Part shown: piece by piece, positions 17,415-26,442 of the stretch
Numbering within the stretch: position 1 is the first letter of the stretch
Layout of the letters: every line of letters begins with the position of its first letter
NCBI GenBank assembly: GCA_022870705.1
Contig: CP072107.1
Coordinates: 1,052,501 to 1,116,500 of the forward strand
Source of the DNA: Oscillospiraceae bacterium CM
GTDB taxonomy: Bacteria > Bacillota > Clostridia > Oscillospirales > Oscillospiraceae
Reading direction: 5' to 3'
DNA: 64,000 bases
Program-made: the position numbers and the translations under genes
Notes under the pieces: generated by a model
The model's database searches: none
What the model was told of the DNA's origin: nothing
Seen by the model: only the letters and a program-made list of their open reading frames with translations

Positions 17415-18593
17415 ATGACAGATCAAAGAATCTACGTGGACAATGCGGCGACAACGGCTGTCTCGGACATCGCTTTAAATGCGATGCTGCCGTACTTCAG
17501 GGACAGCTTCGGCAACCCGTCTGCAACGCACAGCTATGGCACACAAGCCAAAAGCGCTGTCGAAGAATCCCGAAAAACAATTGCCACCTGCCTCGGCGCG
17601 CGCGTCAATGAGATCTACTTCACTTCCGGCGGTACGGAATCGGACAACTGGGCGCTTATGTCCTCCGTCGCGCTGCGGCAGAAGGGCCGCCACCTAATTA
17701 CGACCGAGATTGAGCACAGCGCTGTCTACAAAACGGCGCAGTATCTGGAAAAAAAGGGGTACGAGGTCACATTTCTGCCGGTTGACCGCTACGGCCTTGT
17801 CAGCCCCGAGCAGCTTGAAGAAGCCATTCGCGAAGATACCATTCTCGTCAGCATTATGGCGGCCAACAATGAGATCGGGACAATCCAGCCCATTCGTGAG
17901 CTTTGTGCTGTTGCAAAAAAGCACCGGGTCCTTTTTCATACGGATGCCGTTCAAGCAGCCGGGCATATTCCGATTTATGTCGGCGAGCTGGGCGTTGACA
18001 TGCTCAGCATCTCGTCCCACAAATTCCACGGTCCGAAAGGTGTCGGCGCGCTGTATATCAATATCAGAACGGTTTTGCCCCCGATGGTCATCGGCGGCGG
18101 GCAGGAAAAAGGGAAGCGCTCCGGCACGCTCAACGTTTCCGGCATTGTCGGCATGGCGGCGGCGCTCGGTGACGCGTCAAGCCGAATGGATGAAATCGTC
18201 GGGAAGACAACGGCGATGCGCGATATGCTGACAACAGAGATTCTAAAAATGCCCGGCGTCCAACTGACGGGTCACCCGGAAAAACGCGTACCGGGAATCG
18301 CCTCTTTTATATTTAGTGGGATCAGCGGAGAGCCTCTTATTGCCGCGCTCAACGAAGCCGGTATCTGTGCCAGCGCCGGCAGCGCCTGCAGCGCCGGTTC
18401 CGGCGAGCCGTCCCGCATCCTCAAAGCCCTCGGGCTAACTCAAATGGAAAACGCCGCACCCCTGCGCTTGTCTATCAGCGAATACAATACGCCCGAGCAA
18501 ATGAATCAGATCATTGCAGCGCTGCCTGCGGCGCTTAAAAGAGCCGCCGCCGAGCGCGTTGTCCCAAAATATATTAATCTCGACGACTATTGA
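17415..18593 (+). CDS. Cysteine desulfurase (NifS/IscS-like)
   Basis: 392 residues. PLP enzyme that takes sulfur from cysteine for Fe-S clusters or thiolation. Starts IYVDNAATTAVS, has EHSAVYKTAQYLEKKG, the PLP lysine in SISSHKFHGPKGVG (near 200) and the catalytic-cysteine segment CASAGSACSAG (near 315-325) followed by EPSRILKALGL, a short class-I style loop. No iscU is next to it. AspB, this gene and purB run close together behind one promoter. Confidence 0.94.
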   Translation: MTDQRIYVDNAATTAVSDIALNAMLPYFRDSFGNPSATHSYGTQAKSAVEESRKTIATCLGARVNEIYFTSGGTESDNWALMSSVALRQKGRHLITTEIEHSAVYKTAQYLEKKGYEVTFLPVDRYGLVSPEQLEEAIREDTILVSIMAANNEIGTIQPIRELCAVAKKHRVLFHTDAVQAAGHIPIYVGELGVDMLSISSHKFHGPKGVGALYINIRTVLPPMVIGGGQEKGKRSGTLNVSGIVGMAAALGDASSRMDEIVGKTTAMRDMLTTEILKMPGVQLTGHPEKRVPGIASFIFSGISGEPLIAALNEAGICASAGSACSAGSGEPSRILKALGLTQMENAAPLRLSISEYNTPEQMNQIIAALPAALKRAAAERVVPKYINLDDY

Positions 18594-18617
18594 TAATTGC
18601 CCGAAAGGAACAACACA

Positions 18618-20054
18618 ATGCCGACAAACGTTTATGAAAGCCCCTTATCATCCCGCTACGCGAGCGACGAAATGTTGTATCTGTTCTCCGCCGACAAAAA
18701 GTTTTCAACCTGGCGCAGGCTTTGGCTGGCGCTTGCCCGCGCGGAAAAACAGCTCGGCCTTGAGATTTCGGATACACAGGTCGATGAGATGGCGGCGCAT
18801 TTAACGGATATTGACTATCAGAAGGCCGCCGAGATGGAAAAAAAGCTGCGGCACGACGTCATGGCCCATGTCCACACGTTTGGTGACGTTTGCCCGGCAG
18901 CGTTTCCGATTATACACCTCGGCGCGACAAGCTGCTACGTCGGCGATAATACAGACATCATCCTCATGCGTGACGGTCTCCGGCTGCTCAAAGGCAAGCT
19001 CCTCGGCGTTATAGAGCGTTTGGCGGACTTTGCCGAGCAGTATAAAAACCTGCCGACGCTTGGTTTTACCCATTTTCAGCCCGCCCAGCTGACAACCGTC
19101 GGCAAGAGGGCAGCCCTTTGGCTCAATGAGTTCGTCATGGACCTCGATGAAGTCGATTTCCGCCTGCAAACGCTCAAGCTGTTGGGCTCAAAGGGGACAA
19201 CGGGCACACAGGCGAGCTTCATGGCGCTTTTTGACGGCGACCACGAAAAAATAAAAAAGCTGGACGCTCTTATTGCCGAAGAGATGGGGTTTGACGGCGT
19301 CGTCCCGGTTTCCGGCCAAACGTATTCCCGCAAGACGGACGCGTTTGTGCTCGGCACGCTCTCCGGCATCGCGCAGAGCGCCGCGAAATTTGCAACCGAC
19401 ATGCGGCTTTTAAGCCACCTCAAGGAGTGCGAAGAGCCGTTTGAAGGCAAACAGATCGGCTCGTCGGCCATGCCGTATAAACGCAATCCCATGCGCTGTG
19501 AGCGCATTTGCGCGCTGTCGCGCTATGTTATCGTTGACGCGCAAAACGCTGCCATCACGGCGCAGAGCCAGTGGTTTGAGCGCACGCTGGACGATTCGGC
19601 CAACAAGCGCCTGTCGGTGCCGGAGGCGTTTTTAGCGGTTGACGCCATCTTAAACATCTGTCTCAACGTTGCAAATGGCATCAAGGTCTATCCAAAAGTG
19701 ATCGACAAGCACATCCGTGAGGAGCTGCCGTTTATGGCGACGGAGAACATCATGATGCAGGCCGTCAAAAAAGGCGGCAACCGGCAGGAGCTGCATGAGG
19801 CCATCCGCGTCCATTCGGTCGCAGCCGGGAGCGTTGTGAAAGAAGAAGGCCTTGCCAACGATTTGATCACCCGGCTGGCAGATGACCCGCTCTTTGGTCT
19901 GACCGAGGCGGAAATACGCGCAGAACTCGACCCGGCCAAATATATCGGCCGGGCGCCGGAGCAGGTGACAGAATTCTTGGAAACAGTTGTCCGCCCGCGT
20001 TTAGAGGCGATGGCTGACGCCCGCCTTGACGCTGAGACAGAGCTGAAGGTTTAG
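18618..20054 (+). CDS. purB: Adenylosuccinate lyase
   Basis: 478 residues. It removes fumarate from SAICAR and adenylosuccinate in purine synthesis. The superfamily signature GSSAMPYKRNPMRCE is at about residue 288, with the histidine-containing segments HLGATSCYVGDN near 95 and GFTHFQPAQLTT near 145. The ATG at 18618 follows GAAAGGAAC; an upstream extension to 18597 lacks a site. It lies 24 bases after the desulfurase gene. Confidence 0.96.
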   Translation: MPTNVYESPLSSRYASDEMLYLFSADKKFSTWRRLWLALARAEKQLGLEISDTQVDEMAAHLTDIDYQKAAEMEKKLRHDVMAHVHTFGDVCPAAFPIIHLGATSCYVGDNTDIILMRDGLRLLKGKLLGVIERLADFAEQYKNLPTLGFTHFQPAQLTTVGKRAALWLNEFVMDLDEVDFRLQTLKLLGSKGTTGTQASFMALFDGDHEKIKKLDALIAEEMGFDGVVPVSGQTYSRKTDAFVLGTLSGIAQSAAKFATDMRLLSHLKECEEPFEGKQIGSSAMPYKRNPMRCERICALSRYVIVDAQNAAITAQSQWFERTLDDSANKRLSVPEAFLAVDAILNICLNVANGIKVYPKVIDKHIREELPFMATENIMMQAVKKGGNRQELHEAIRVHSVAAGSVVKEEGLANDLITRLADDPLFGLTEAEIRAELDPAKYIGRAPEQVTEFLETVVRPRLEAMADARLDAETELKV

Positions 20055-20093
20055 AACCATTCGGCGACGCGCCTTTTGAAAGGGGCTGTTACG

Positions 20094-20324
20094 ATGACCT
20101 ACAACGTCCGCGTTGTCACGGCGGAGGACGCGCTCAACCTCAATAAAATCGCCGAGAAATACCCGTTTGACATCTGGGTCCACGGCAATAGCGGCACGGC
20201 GGACGCGAAATCCCTCCTTGGGCTTATGCTGCTGACGATTGAGTCTGAGCTGACGCTCGTCGTCGAGGGGGAAGGCGATTTGTCAGCCTTTGAAGGAGAC
20301 ATCGCGCCATTTATAAGACAATAA
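20094..20324 (+). CDS. HPr-family-like protein without the active histidine
   Basis: 76 residues. The C-terminal two thirds reads like HPr: DAKSLLGLMLLTIESELTLVVEGEG, matching the KSIMGVMSLG and following strands of HPr, with Ser40 at the position of regulatory Ser46. The segment that should carry His15-Ala-Arg is AEDALNLNKIAEKY, without histidine. So it cannot act as a PTS phosphocarrier, and may be a Crh-like or structural relative. GAAAGGGG precedes the ATG at 20094. Confidence 0.75.
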   Translation: MTYNVRVVTAEDALNLNKIAEKYPFDIWVHGNSGTADAKSLLGLMLLTIESELTLVVEGEGDLSAFEGDIAPFIRQ

Positions 20325-20326
20325 TA

Positions 20327-20354
20327 AAACCGGCCGCTTTTTAGCGGCCGGTTT
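20327..20354. terminator. Bidirectional terminator between the HPr-like gene and nfnB
   Basis: AAACCGGCCGC and GCGGCCGGTTT form an 11-bp perfect stem with a 6-nt loop, placed between convergent genes. The T-run is short on both strands. Confidence 0.85.
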
Positions 20355-20367
20355 GTCTGTTGATGCG

Positions 20368-21765
20368 TTATTTTTTCTTTTTCTCTTCGAGGTATTTCAT
20401 CATGGCGCTGGCGGCCGTTTTACCGGCGCCTGCGGCAAGGATAACGGTTGCGGCACCTGTCACGGCGTCACCGCCCGCAAAAACACCCTCGCGCGTTGTC
20501 GCGCCGTTCTCGTCGGCGACAAGGCAGCCGTGCTTGTTGGCTTCCAGGCCTTTCGTCGTGGACTTGATGAGGGGGTTCGGGCTCGTGCCAACGGAGATGA
20601 TGACGGTATCAACATCGATGACGAAGTTGGAGCCTTCCTTGGCAATCGGACGGCGGCGGCCGGAAGCGTCGGGTTCGCCGAGCTCCATTTCAACGCATTC
20701 GATGCCGACGACGCGGCTGTTCTCATCGCCGATAATTTTGACGGGGTTCCTGAGAAGCTGGAACTCAATGCCCTCTTCGATGGCGTGGTGCACTTCCTCG
20801 CTTCTGGCGGGCAGCTCGTCCATCGAGCGGCGGTAGATGATATAAACCTTCTCAGCGCCCATGCGCTGCGCGCAGCGTGCCGCGTCCATGGCAACGTTGC
20901 CGCCGCCGACGACGGCGACGCGCTTGCTTTTAACAGCCGGCGTATCGTAGCCGTCCTTGTAGGACTTCATGAGGTTAATACGCGTTAAGTACTCGTTGGC
21001 CGAGTAGACGCCTAAAAGCGATTCGCCTTCAATGTTCAAGAACTGGGGAAGCCCCGCGCCGCTGCCGATAAAAACAGCCTCATAGCCGTCAGCGAACAGC
21101 TCGTCAATCGTCATTGTCTTACCGATGACCATATCCGTTTTAATGGTGATGCCGTAGCCCTGAAGCTGCTCGACTTCTTTTTTAACGATCGACTTCGGGA
21201 GTCGGAATTCCGGGATGCCGTAGATCAAAACGCCGCCAGCGTCATGAAGGGATTCAAAGACCGTGACGTCAAAGCCGTTCATCGCCAGGTCGCCCGCGCA
21301 CGTGAGACCGGCCGGGCCGGAGCCGACAACGGCAACCTTCACACCGTTTTTCTGAATCGTCGGGCAGGCCTTTTTCTCCGCACAGGTGATGTGGCGGTCG
21401 GCGGCGAAGCGCTCAAGGCGGCCAATGCCGACAGGCTCACCCTTGATGCCGCGGACGCATTTGGCCTCGCACTGAGACTCCTGCGGGCAGACACGGCCGC
21501 AGACAGCGGGGAGGCTGTTCGTGGAGGTCAGAATTTCATAAGCGGCCTCATAGTCGCCCTCAGAAATTTTGCCGATAAACTCGGGTATGCGCACGTTAAC
21601 GGGGCAGCCCTCAACACATGGCTTGTTTTTGCAATTGAGGCATCTGGCGGCTTCGTTTTTGGCCATTTCCTCGGTGTACCCGAGCGCGACTTCTTCGAAG
21701 TTTTTATTGCGGACCTGCGGTTCCTGTTCCGGAATCGGGGTCTTTTTCTTGTCCATGTTAGCCAT
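20368..21765 (-). CDS. nfnB: NADPH-dependent ferredoxin:NADP oxidoreductase large subunit / GltA type
   Basis: 465 residues. The N-terminal Fe-S part has CLNCKNKPCVEGCPV and CGRVCPQESQCEAKC; two nucleotide-binding folds follow (VAVVGSGPAGLTCAGDLA near 147, VAVVGGGNVAMDAARCA near 287). This is the GltA/homotetrameric glutamate-synthase-small-subunit type. As the partner gene upstream encodes the NfnA-like reductase, the pair is best read as NfnAB, the electron-bifurcating NADH/ferredoxin:NADP+ transhydrogenase of anaerobes. It overlaps that gene by 8 bp. Confidence 0.9.
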   Translation of the reverse strand: MANMDKKKTPIPEQEPQVRNKNFEEVALGYTEEMAKNEAARCLNCKNKPCVEGCPVNVRIPEFIGKISEGDYEAAYEILTSTNSLPAVCGRVCPQESQCEAKCVRGIKGEPVGIGRLERFAADRHITCAEKKACPTIQKNGVKVAVVGSGPAGLTCAGDLAMNGFDVTVFESLHDAGGVLIYGIPEFRLPKSIVKKEVEQLQGYGITIKTDMVIGKTMTIDELFADGYEAVFIGSGAGLPQFLNIEGESLLGVYSANEYLTRINLMKSYKDGYDTPAVKSKRVAVVGGGNVAMDAARCAQRMGAEKVYIIYRRSMDELPARSEEVHHAIEEGIEFQLLRNPVKIIGDENSRVVGIECVEMELGEPDASGRRRPIAKEGSNFVIDVDTVIISVGTSPNPLIKSTTKGLEANKHGCLVADENGATTREGVFAGGDAVTGAATVILAAGAGKTAASAMMKYLEEKKKK

Positions 21766-22606
21766 GCGTTCTGATACCTCCCGTCAGTTTGCAAACATGC
21801 TCACGATCATGCTGCTCACGCTCTTTATAGATCGAGTTGCGCTTCATAAGCTCGTCAAAGTCAACCTTATGGCCGTCAAAATCAGGGCCTTCAACGCACG
21901 CAAAGCGCATGACGCCGTCCACCGTGACGCGGCAGCAGCCGCACATGCCGGTGCCGTCGATCATGATGGGGTTGAGGCTGACCGTGCAGGGCACATTAAA
22001 GGGCTTTGCCGTGTCGCACAACAGTTTCATCATAATAATGGGGCCGATGGCGATGACCATATCATACTGATTACCGGCCTCTAAAAGTGATTTGAGCTTT
22101 GTTGTTGTAAAGCCCTTTTCACCGGCTGTGCCGTCGTCGGTCATCAGGTAATAATTTTTGCAGACCTTTTTCATCTCGTCTTCGAGGATAACAATGTCCT
22201 GGCTGCGGAAGCCAGCAATAATGTCAACCTCGGCACCGGCATTGAAAAGGGCCTTAGCGGAGGGGTAGGCGATGGCGCAGCCGACGCCGCCGCCGACAAT
22301 GCAGACCTTTTTGATGCCCTCAATATGCGTGGGGATACCGAGCGGGCCAACAAAATCGGCAATCGTGTCGCCCACATTGAGCTGATCAAGCAGCATCGTG
22401 GAGCGACCAACGATCTGGAAGATAATCGTCACTGTCCCTCGGACAGGGTCGGTATCCGCAATGGTCAGCGGGACGCGTTCACCGAATTCATCGATCTTGA
22501 AGATGATGAACTGCCCGGCGAGCGCCTTTTTTGCGATTTCAGGTGCCTCAATTTCCATTAAGGTAACCGCATCGTTCAGTTTCTTTTTTGTAGCAATTCG
22601 AAACAT
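21758..22606 (-). CDS. nfnA: Sulfide dehydrogenase/NfnA-type FAD, [2Fe-2S] reductase subunit
   Basis: 282 residues from the ATG at 22606 (set by GGGAGG; the frame extends to 22630 without a site). Ferredoxin reductase-type FAD domain with RVPLTIADTD, an NAD-binding part with VCIVGGGVGCAIAYP, and a C-terminal cluster-binding region GTGMCGCCRVTV...FACVEGPDFDG as in dihydroorotate dehydrogenase electron-transfer subunits. It forms the small subunit of the NfnAB bifurcating enzyme that balances NADH, NADPH and ferredoxin pools. Confidence 0.92.
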   Translation of the reverse strand: MFRIATKKKLNDAVTLMEIEAPEIAKKALAGQFIIFKIDEFGERVPLTIADTDPVRGTVTIIFQIVGRSTMLLDQLNVGDTIADFVGPLGIPTHIEGIKKVCIVGGGVGCAIAYPSAKALFNAGAEVDIIAGFRSQDIVILEDEMKKVCKNYYLMTDDGTAGEKGFTTTKLKSLLEAGNQYDMVIAIGPIIMMKLLCDTAKPFNVPCTVSLNPIMIDGTGMCGCCRVTVDGVMRFACVEGPDFDGHKVDFDELMKRNSIYKEREQHDREHVCKLTGGIRTHG

Positions 22607-22659
22607 GTAATTTATAGACCTCCCTGACATTTTATTTTCATTTTAGTCCAACGCAACCG

Positions 22660-22668
22660 ATTATACCA
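22660..22668 (-). promoter_or_regulatory. Extended -10 upstream of nfnAB
   Basis: On the minus strand TGGTATAAT, an extended -10 of the SigA type, 55 bases from the start codon. No good -35 is seen. Confidence 0.45.
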
Positions 22669-22729
22669 GCGGAAATATCATGCTTATAGCCGATTCGACT
22701 TTTTTTGTATTATTTTTGTGATGTGCAAG

Positions 22730-23479
22730 TTACTCTTTTTTGAGTTCTTTATCGATTTCCTCAAGAAGCTTTCGGTCCTGCTTGTCTTGAAACGACAGCT
22801 TCTCGTATAAATCAGGGCGGCGCAGACGCGTGCGGAGAATCGACTGTTTCCGCCGCCATTTGTCAATATTTTTATGATGACCGGATAAGAGCACCTCCGG
22901 CACTCGGCGGCCGTTCCAAATTTCCGGCCTTGAGTACTGCGGGTATTCCAAAAGGCCGTTCCAATGGCTTTCGTTCGTAAAGCACGATTCATCCGGCAAA
23001 ACGCCTGGCACAAGGCGGCAGACGGCGTCGGCAACGGCGAGCGCCGGGATTTCGCCGCCGGTCAAAACAAAGTCGCCCAGCGAAATTTCCTCGTCGACGC
23101 TCTCCTCGATAAACCGCTCGTCGACACCTTCATAGTGGCCGCAGACGAGGATCAGTCTGTCATAATCGTTTTTAAGACGGATGGCGTCTGCCTGTGTAAA
23201 AACCGTCCCGCAGGGGGAGAGGTAAATGGTGTGAACGCGTGAGCCCGCTTCATCGCAGATGTGCTTCCAGCAGTCATAGAGCGGCTGTGCCTGCATGACG
23301 CAGCCGCGTCCGCCGCCATAGGGGTAGTCGTCCACCTGATTTTGCCGGTTCGTCGTATAATCGCGAATCTGATGGCAAACAACGCGTACAAAGCCCCGCT
23401 CCTGCGCGCGGCCGATGATGCTCTCAGAAAGCACATCGCCGACCGTCTCGGGAAAAAGCGTCATGATATCAATAATCAT
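22730..23479 (-). CDS. trmD: tRNA (guanine-N1)-methyltransferase
   Basis: 249 residues; methylates G37 of tRNAs ending anticodons in G, to prevent frameshifting. SPOUT-class enzyme: MIIDIMTLFPE at the start, the knot region VCGHYEGVDERF near 110-122, SLGDFVLTGGE near 132, and SGHHKNIDKWRR near 205. Its start overlaps the rimM stop by 4 bp. rplS, which often follows trmD, is absent here. Confidence 0.97.
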   Translation of the reverse strand: MIIDIMTLFPETVGDVLSESIIGRAQERGFVRVVCHQIRDYTTNRQNQVDDYPYGGGRGCVMQAQPLYDCWKHICDEAGSRVHTIYLSPCGTVFTQADAIRLKNDYDRLILVCGHYEGVDERFIEESVDEEISLGDFVLTGGEIPALAVADAVCRLVPGVLPDESCFTNESHWNGLLEYPQYSRPEIWNGRRVPEVLLSGHHKNIDKWRRKQSILRTRLRRPDLYEKLSFQDKQDRKLLEEIDKELKKE

Positions 23480-23967
23480 GACATGCCCTCGATCCGGTGA
23501 AAGGTAATCATACCGGCGTCCAAGTCAACGCGCCGGACAAAGTCGGACACGGCCGGGATGAGGATTTCATGCGTACCGGTAATAACGTACACATTATGCG
23601 GCGTGAGCGTTAAAACGTCCGTCACGCGGCCGAGCTTTTCGTCCGTATCGTCGTCAAAGGCGTCAAGCCCGATCAGATCGGCAATAAAATGCTCGCCCGG
23701 CGGTAAAGGCGCGTCATCCCGTTTAATAAAGACTGTTTTGTTTTTCAGCCGGACGGCATCGTCGATGGTTTCGACACCGCCAAATAAAACGATGAGACTG
23801 CCCTTATGCACCCGCGCCGAAATAACAGCGACGGGCACGCCGTCTAGATAGAGCGTTTTAAACGCGGCGAGAAAGGCCGGGGTGTTGGCCCACGGCTGGA
23901 TTTTAACCTCGCCGCGGATGCCATGCGTCCCCGTGACCTTTCCGGCTTCGAGAAACTCTTTGAGCAT
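23476..23967 (-). CDS. rimM: 16S rRNA processing protein RimM
   Basis: 163 residues. Maturation factor of the 30S head that binds S19. N-terminal GKVTGTHGIRGEVKIQP is the family signature, and the C-terminal PRC-barrel-like part has VYVITGTHEILIPAVSDFV. Start after GGAGG. It lies between khpA and trmD, the standard order. Confidence 0.94.
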   Translation of the reverse strand: MLKEFLEAGKVTGTHGIRGEVKIQPWANTPAFLAAFKTLYLDGVPVAVISARVHKGSLIVLFGGVETIDDAVRLKNKTVFIKRDDAPLPPGEHFIADLIGLDAFDDDTDEKLGRVTDVLTLTPHNVYVITGTHEILIPAVSDFVRRVDLDAGMITFHRIEGMS

Positions 23968-23985
23968 GGATGACCTCCGATATCA

Positions 23986-24216
23986 TCAGTCGACAATATC
24001 AACGCTGATGCGCTTGCCCTGCCGCTGGGCGACGGAACGCATGAGCGCCCTGATTTCCTTGGCAACCTTGCCTTGACGGCCAATGACCTTGCCCATGTCG
24101 CTCTGCGCCACACGCAGCTCAAAAACCGTCTCTGTTTCGGTTTCCTTTTCCGTCACGGTGACGTCGTCGGGGTTGTCGACGAGATTCTGCGCGATATAAA
24201 GCAGCAACTCTTTCAT
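23986..24216 (-). CDS. khpA: KH-domain RNA-binding protein (KhpA/YlqC)
   Basis: 76 residues; a single KH domain with the loop GKVIGRQGKVAKEIRALMRS (residues about 42-61). Binds RNA, usually with KhpB, and influences cell division and envelope genes in Firmicutes. It lies between rpsP and rimM, the conserved position of ylqC. Confidence 0.95.
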   Translation of the reverse strand: MKELLLYIAQNLVDNPDDVTVTEKETETETVFELRVAQSDMGKVIGRQGKVAKEIRALMRSVAQRQGKRISVDIVD

Positions 24217-24230
24217 TGTCTTTCCTCGGA

Positions 24231-24470
24231 TTAAACAGCGCCGGATTTTTTAAGAAGCGCCTTGACGGTGTCGGTCGGCTGTGCGCCGTTTTTGATCCAA
24301 TACTGTGCGCGCTCAGCGTCAACTTTCAGTTCAACCGGCTCGGTCAGCGGGTTGTATGAGCCGATCTCCTCAATGCAGCGGCCGTCGCGCGGGGAGAGGG
24401 AATCGGCCACGACGATTCTGTAATAGGGGTTTTTCTTCGCGCCCATGCGGCGCAGCCTGATTTTTACCAT
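24231..24470 (-). CDS. rpsP: 30S ribosomal protein S16
   Basis: 79 residues. Begins [21 protein letters not shown], the S16 family start, and has [13 protein letters not shown]. Binds 16S rRNA early in 30S assembly. Located between ffh and khpA. Confidence 0.98.
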   Translation of the reverse strand: MVKIRLRRMGAKKNPYYRIVVADSLSPRDGRCIEEIGSYNPLTEPVELKVDAERAQYWIKNGAQPTDTVKALLKKSGAV

Positions 24471-24539
24471 GATATTTGCCTCCGTTATTTAAATAGATTT
24501 TATAATTCAATATCAAGTGATATTAAATGACGTTATGTG

Positions 24540-25898
24540 TTAAAAACCAAAAAGACCTTTTTTGCCTTTCAGGCCTTTGCCGCCACCGAACATCGCGGGC
24601 ATGCGGCCCTTCGACATCTGCTTTGTCATGGTCTGCATCATTTCAAATTGCTTGAGCAAACGGTTGATGTCAACGACCTGCGTGCCGCTCCCCGCGGCGA
24701 TGCGCTTTTTCCGGCTGGAGTTCAAGAGGGACGGGTTGTCGCGCTCACGCTTTGTCATTGACAGGATGATGGCCTCTGTTTTTGTAATATCCTTTTCGTT
24801 GATGGAGGCCCCGGCCAGCGCCTTCGCGTCGACGCCCGGCAGCATCCCGGCAATATCCGACAGGCTGCCCATCGATTTGAGCTGCGTCAGCTGTTCGTAA
24901 TAATCCGTCAGCGTAAACTTGTTTTTTGAGAGCTTTTCCGCCATCTCGCGGGCTTTCTTCTCATCAAAGTTCTGCTCGGCCTTTTCGATGAGGGTCATCA
25001 CGTCGCCCATGCCGAGAATCCGTGAGGCCATCCGGTCGGGGTGGAAAACCTCTATCTGGTCAAGCTTTTCGCCGGTACCGGCAAATTTGATGGGCTTGCC
25101 CGTCACAGCCCGGACGGAAAGCGCTGCGCCGCCGCGGGCGTCACCGTCAAGCTTTGTCATCAAAATGCCGTCAATGCCTAATGCATCGTCAAAGGCTTGC
25201 GCCGCGTTGACGGCGTCCTGGCCGGTCATGGCGTCAATGACGAGCAGAATTTCTGTGGGCTGAACGGCAGCCTTGATATTTTTTAATTCATCCATCAGCG
25301 CCTCGTCGATATGAAGGCGACCGGCGGTGTCGAGAAAAACCATGTCGTTGCCGTGCTTATTGGCGTGCGCGATGGCTGCCGTGGCAATCTCAACGGGATT
25401 GGCCGTCCCCATCTGGAAAACGGGCAAATCGAGCTGCTTGCCAACCGTTTCAAGCTGCTTAATGGCCGCCGGGCGGTAAATGTCGCACGCGACAAGCAGG
25501 GGACGTTTGCTGTGCTGTTTGCGCATAAGCGCTGCAAGCTTCGCGCCATTCGTCGTCTTACCGGCGCCCTGTAAGCCGACGAGCATGACAATCGTCGGCG
25601 GTTTTGACGAAATTTGAATTTTAGCGTTTGTTGTGCCCATCAAAGCCGTGAGCTCTTCGTTCACAATTTTAATGACCATCTGCGCCGGGGTTAGGCTCTC
25701 CAAAACGTCCTTGCCGACGGCGCGGGTGCTGACAGCCGCTATAAAGTCCTTGACGACCTTAAAGCTGACGTCGGCTTCCAAAAGAGCGAGGCGAACCTCC
25801 CGCATGGCCTCCTTAATATCAGCCTCGTGGAGTCGCCCTTTACCCCGCAGCTTTTTAAAGGCTGCGCCAAGTTTTTCGGAAAGGCTTTCAAATGCCAT
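24540..25898 (-). CDS. ffh: Signal recognition particle GTPase Ffh
   Basis: 452 residues. Targets nascent membrane proteins with 4.5S RNA. N domain, then the G domain with GLQGAGKTTNGAKLA (near 108), DTAGRLH (near 190) and TKLDGDARGGAALS (near 247). The Met-rich M domain ends MFGGGKGLKGKKGLFGF. Ordinary length. ylxM lies 10 bp upstream as in Bacillus. Confidence 0.98.
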   Translation of the reverse strand: MAFESLSEKLGAAFKKLRGKGRLHEADIKEAMREVRLALLEADVSFKVVKDFIAAVSTRAVGKDVLESLTPAQMVIKIVNEELTALMGTTNAKIQISSKPPTIVMLVGLQGAGKTTNGAKLAALMRKQHSKRPLLVACDIYRPAAIKQLETVGKQLDLPVFQMGTANPVEIATAAIAHANKHGNDMVFLDTAGRLHIDEALMDELKNIKAAVQPTEILLVIDAMTGQDAVNAAQAFDDALGIDGILMTKLDGDARGGAALSVRAVTGKPIKFAGTGEKLDQIEVFHPDRMASRILGMGDVMTLIEKAEQNFDEKKAREMAEKLSKNKFTLTDYYEQLTQLKSMGSLSDIAGMLPGVDAKALAGASINEKDITKTEAIILSMTKRERDNPSLLNSSRKKRIAAGSGTQVVDINRLLKQFEMMQTMTKQMSKGRMPAMFGGGKGLKGKKGLFGF

Positions 25899-25907
25899 AA
25901 AAGTCCC

Positions 25908-26264
25908 TTAACCTTTCAGACCGTTTAACATATCGTAAAGCTCCTGCAGCCGCCGGGACGGCGTGCCGTTTTGCGCCTGCTCGGCCAGTAATTCACCGGT
26001 AAGCGCAGCGGCTTTATCCGCCACGGACTGCATCAGTGCAAAGCGCTGAATGAGGCCGGTTTTGCGCTCAACAGCCGACAGGGTGTTTTCCGCCCGCATA
26101 ATCAAATCGTGTACGCCCTGGCGGGAAATCCCGGCGTTTTCCGCAATCTCGGAAAGCGACAGATCCTCGTTGTGGTAGAGGTCAAAGTATTCGCGCTGTT
26201 TGTCCGTCAGAAGGTCGCCGTAAAAATCAAAAAGCATCGCCATCTGGAGCTTTTTATCCGTCAT
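25908..26264 (-). CDS. ylxM: YlxM/UPF0122 helix-turn-helix protein
   Basis: 118 residues. MLFDFYGDLLTDKQREYFDLYHNEDLSLSEIA is the family pattern (sigma-region-4-like helix-turn-helix), followed by ENAGISRQGVHDLI. Thought to associate with the SRP pathway. First gene of the ylxM-ffh-rpsP-khpA-rimM-trmD operon. Confidence 0.95.
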   Translation of the reverse strand: MTDKKLQMAMLFDFYGDLLTDKQREYFDLYHNEDLSLSEIAENAGISRQGVHDLIMRAENTLSAVERKTGLIQRFALMQSVADKAAALTGELLAEQAQNGTPSRRLQELYDMLNGLKG

Positions 26265-26442
26265 ACTGGCCGCCTCCGGTGTTAAGCATTATTACTTGAC
26301 ACATGATACAGCAAAAAGCGCCGTCCGTCAAGCTGTATTTGGCGCAGTTTTACCGGCGGTCGACTGGGAGAGCTTGGCTGAAGACATAGTTTAACTTTGC
26401 GGGAATAAAATGAAACGGATAACGCGTAAAGGAGTGCTGACC

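Noticed and set aside
20353-20988. Open frame on the plus strand (211 codons)
   Set aside because: Fully antisense to nfnB with low-complexity content; nfnB has clear Fe-S and nucleotide motifs.
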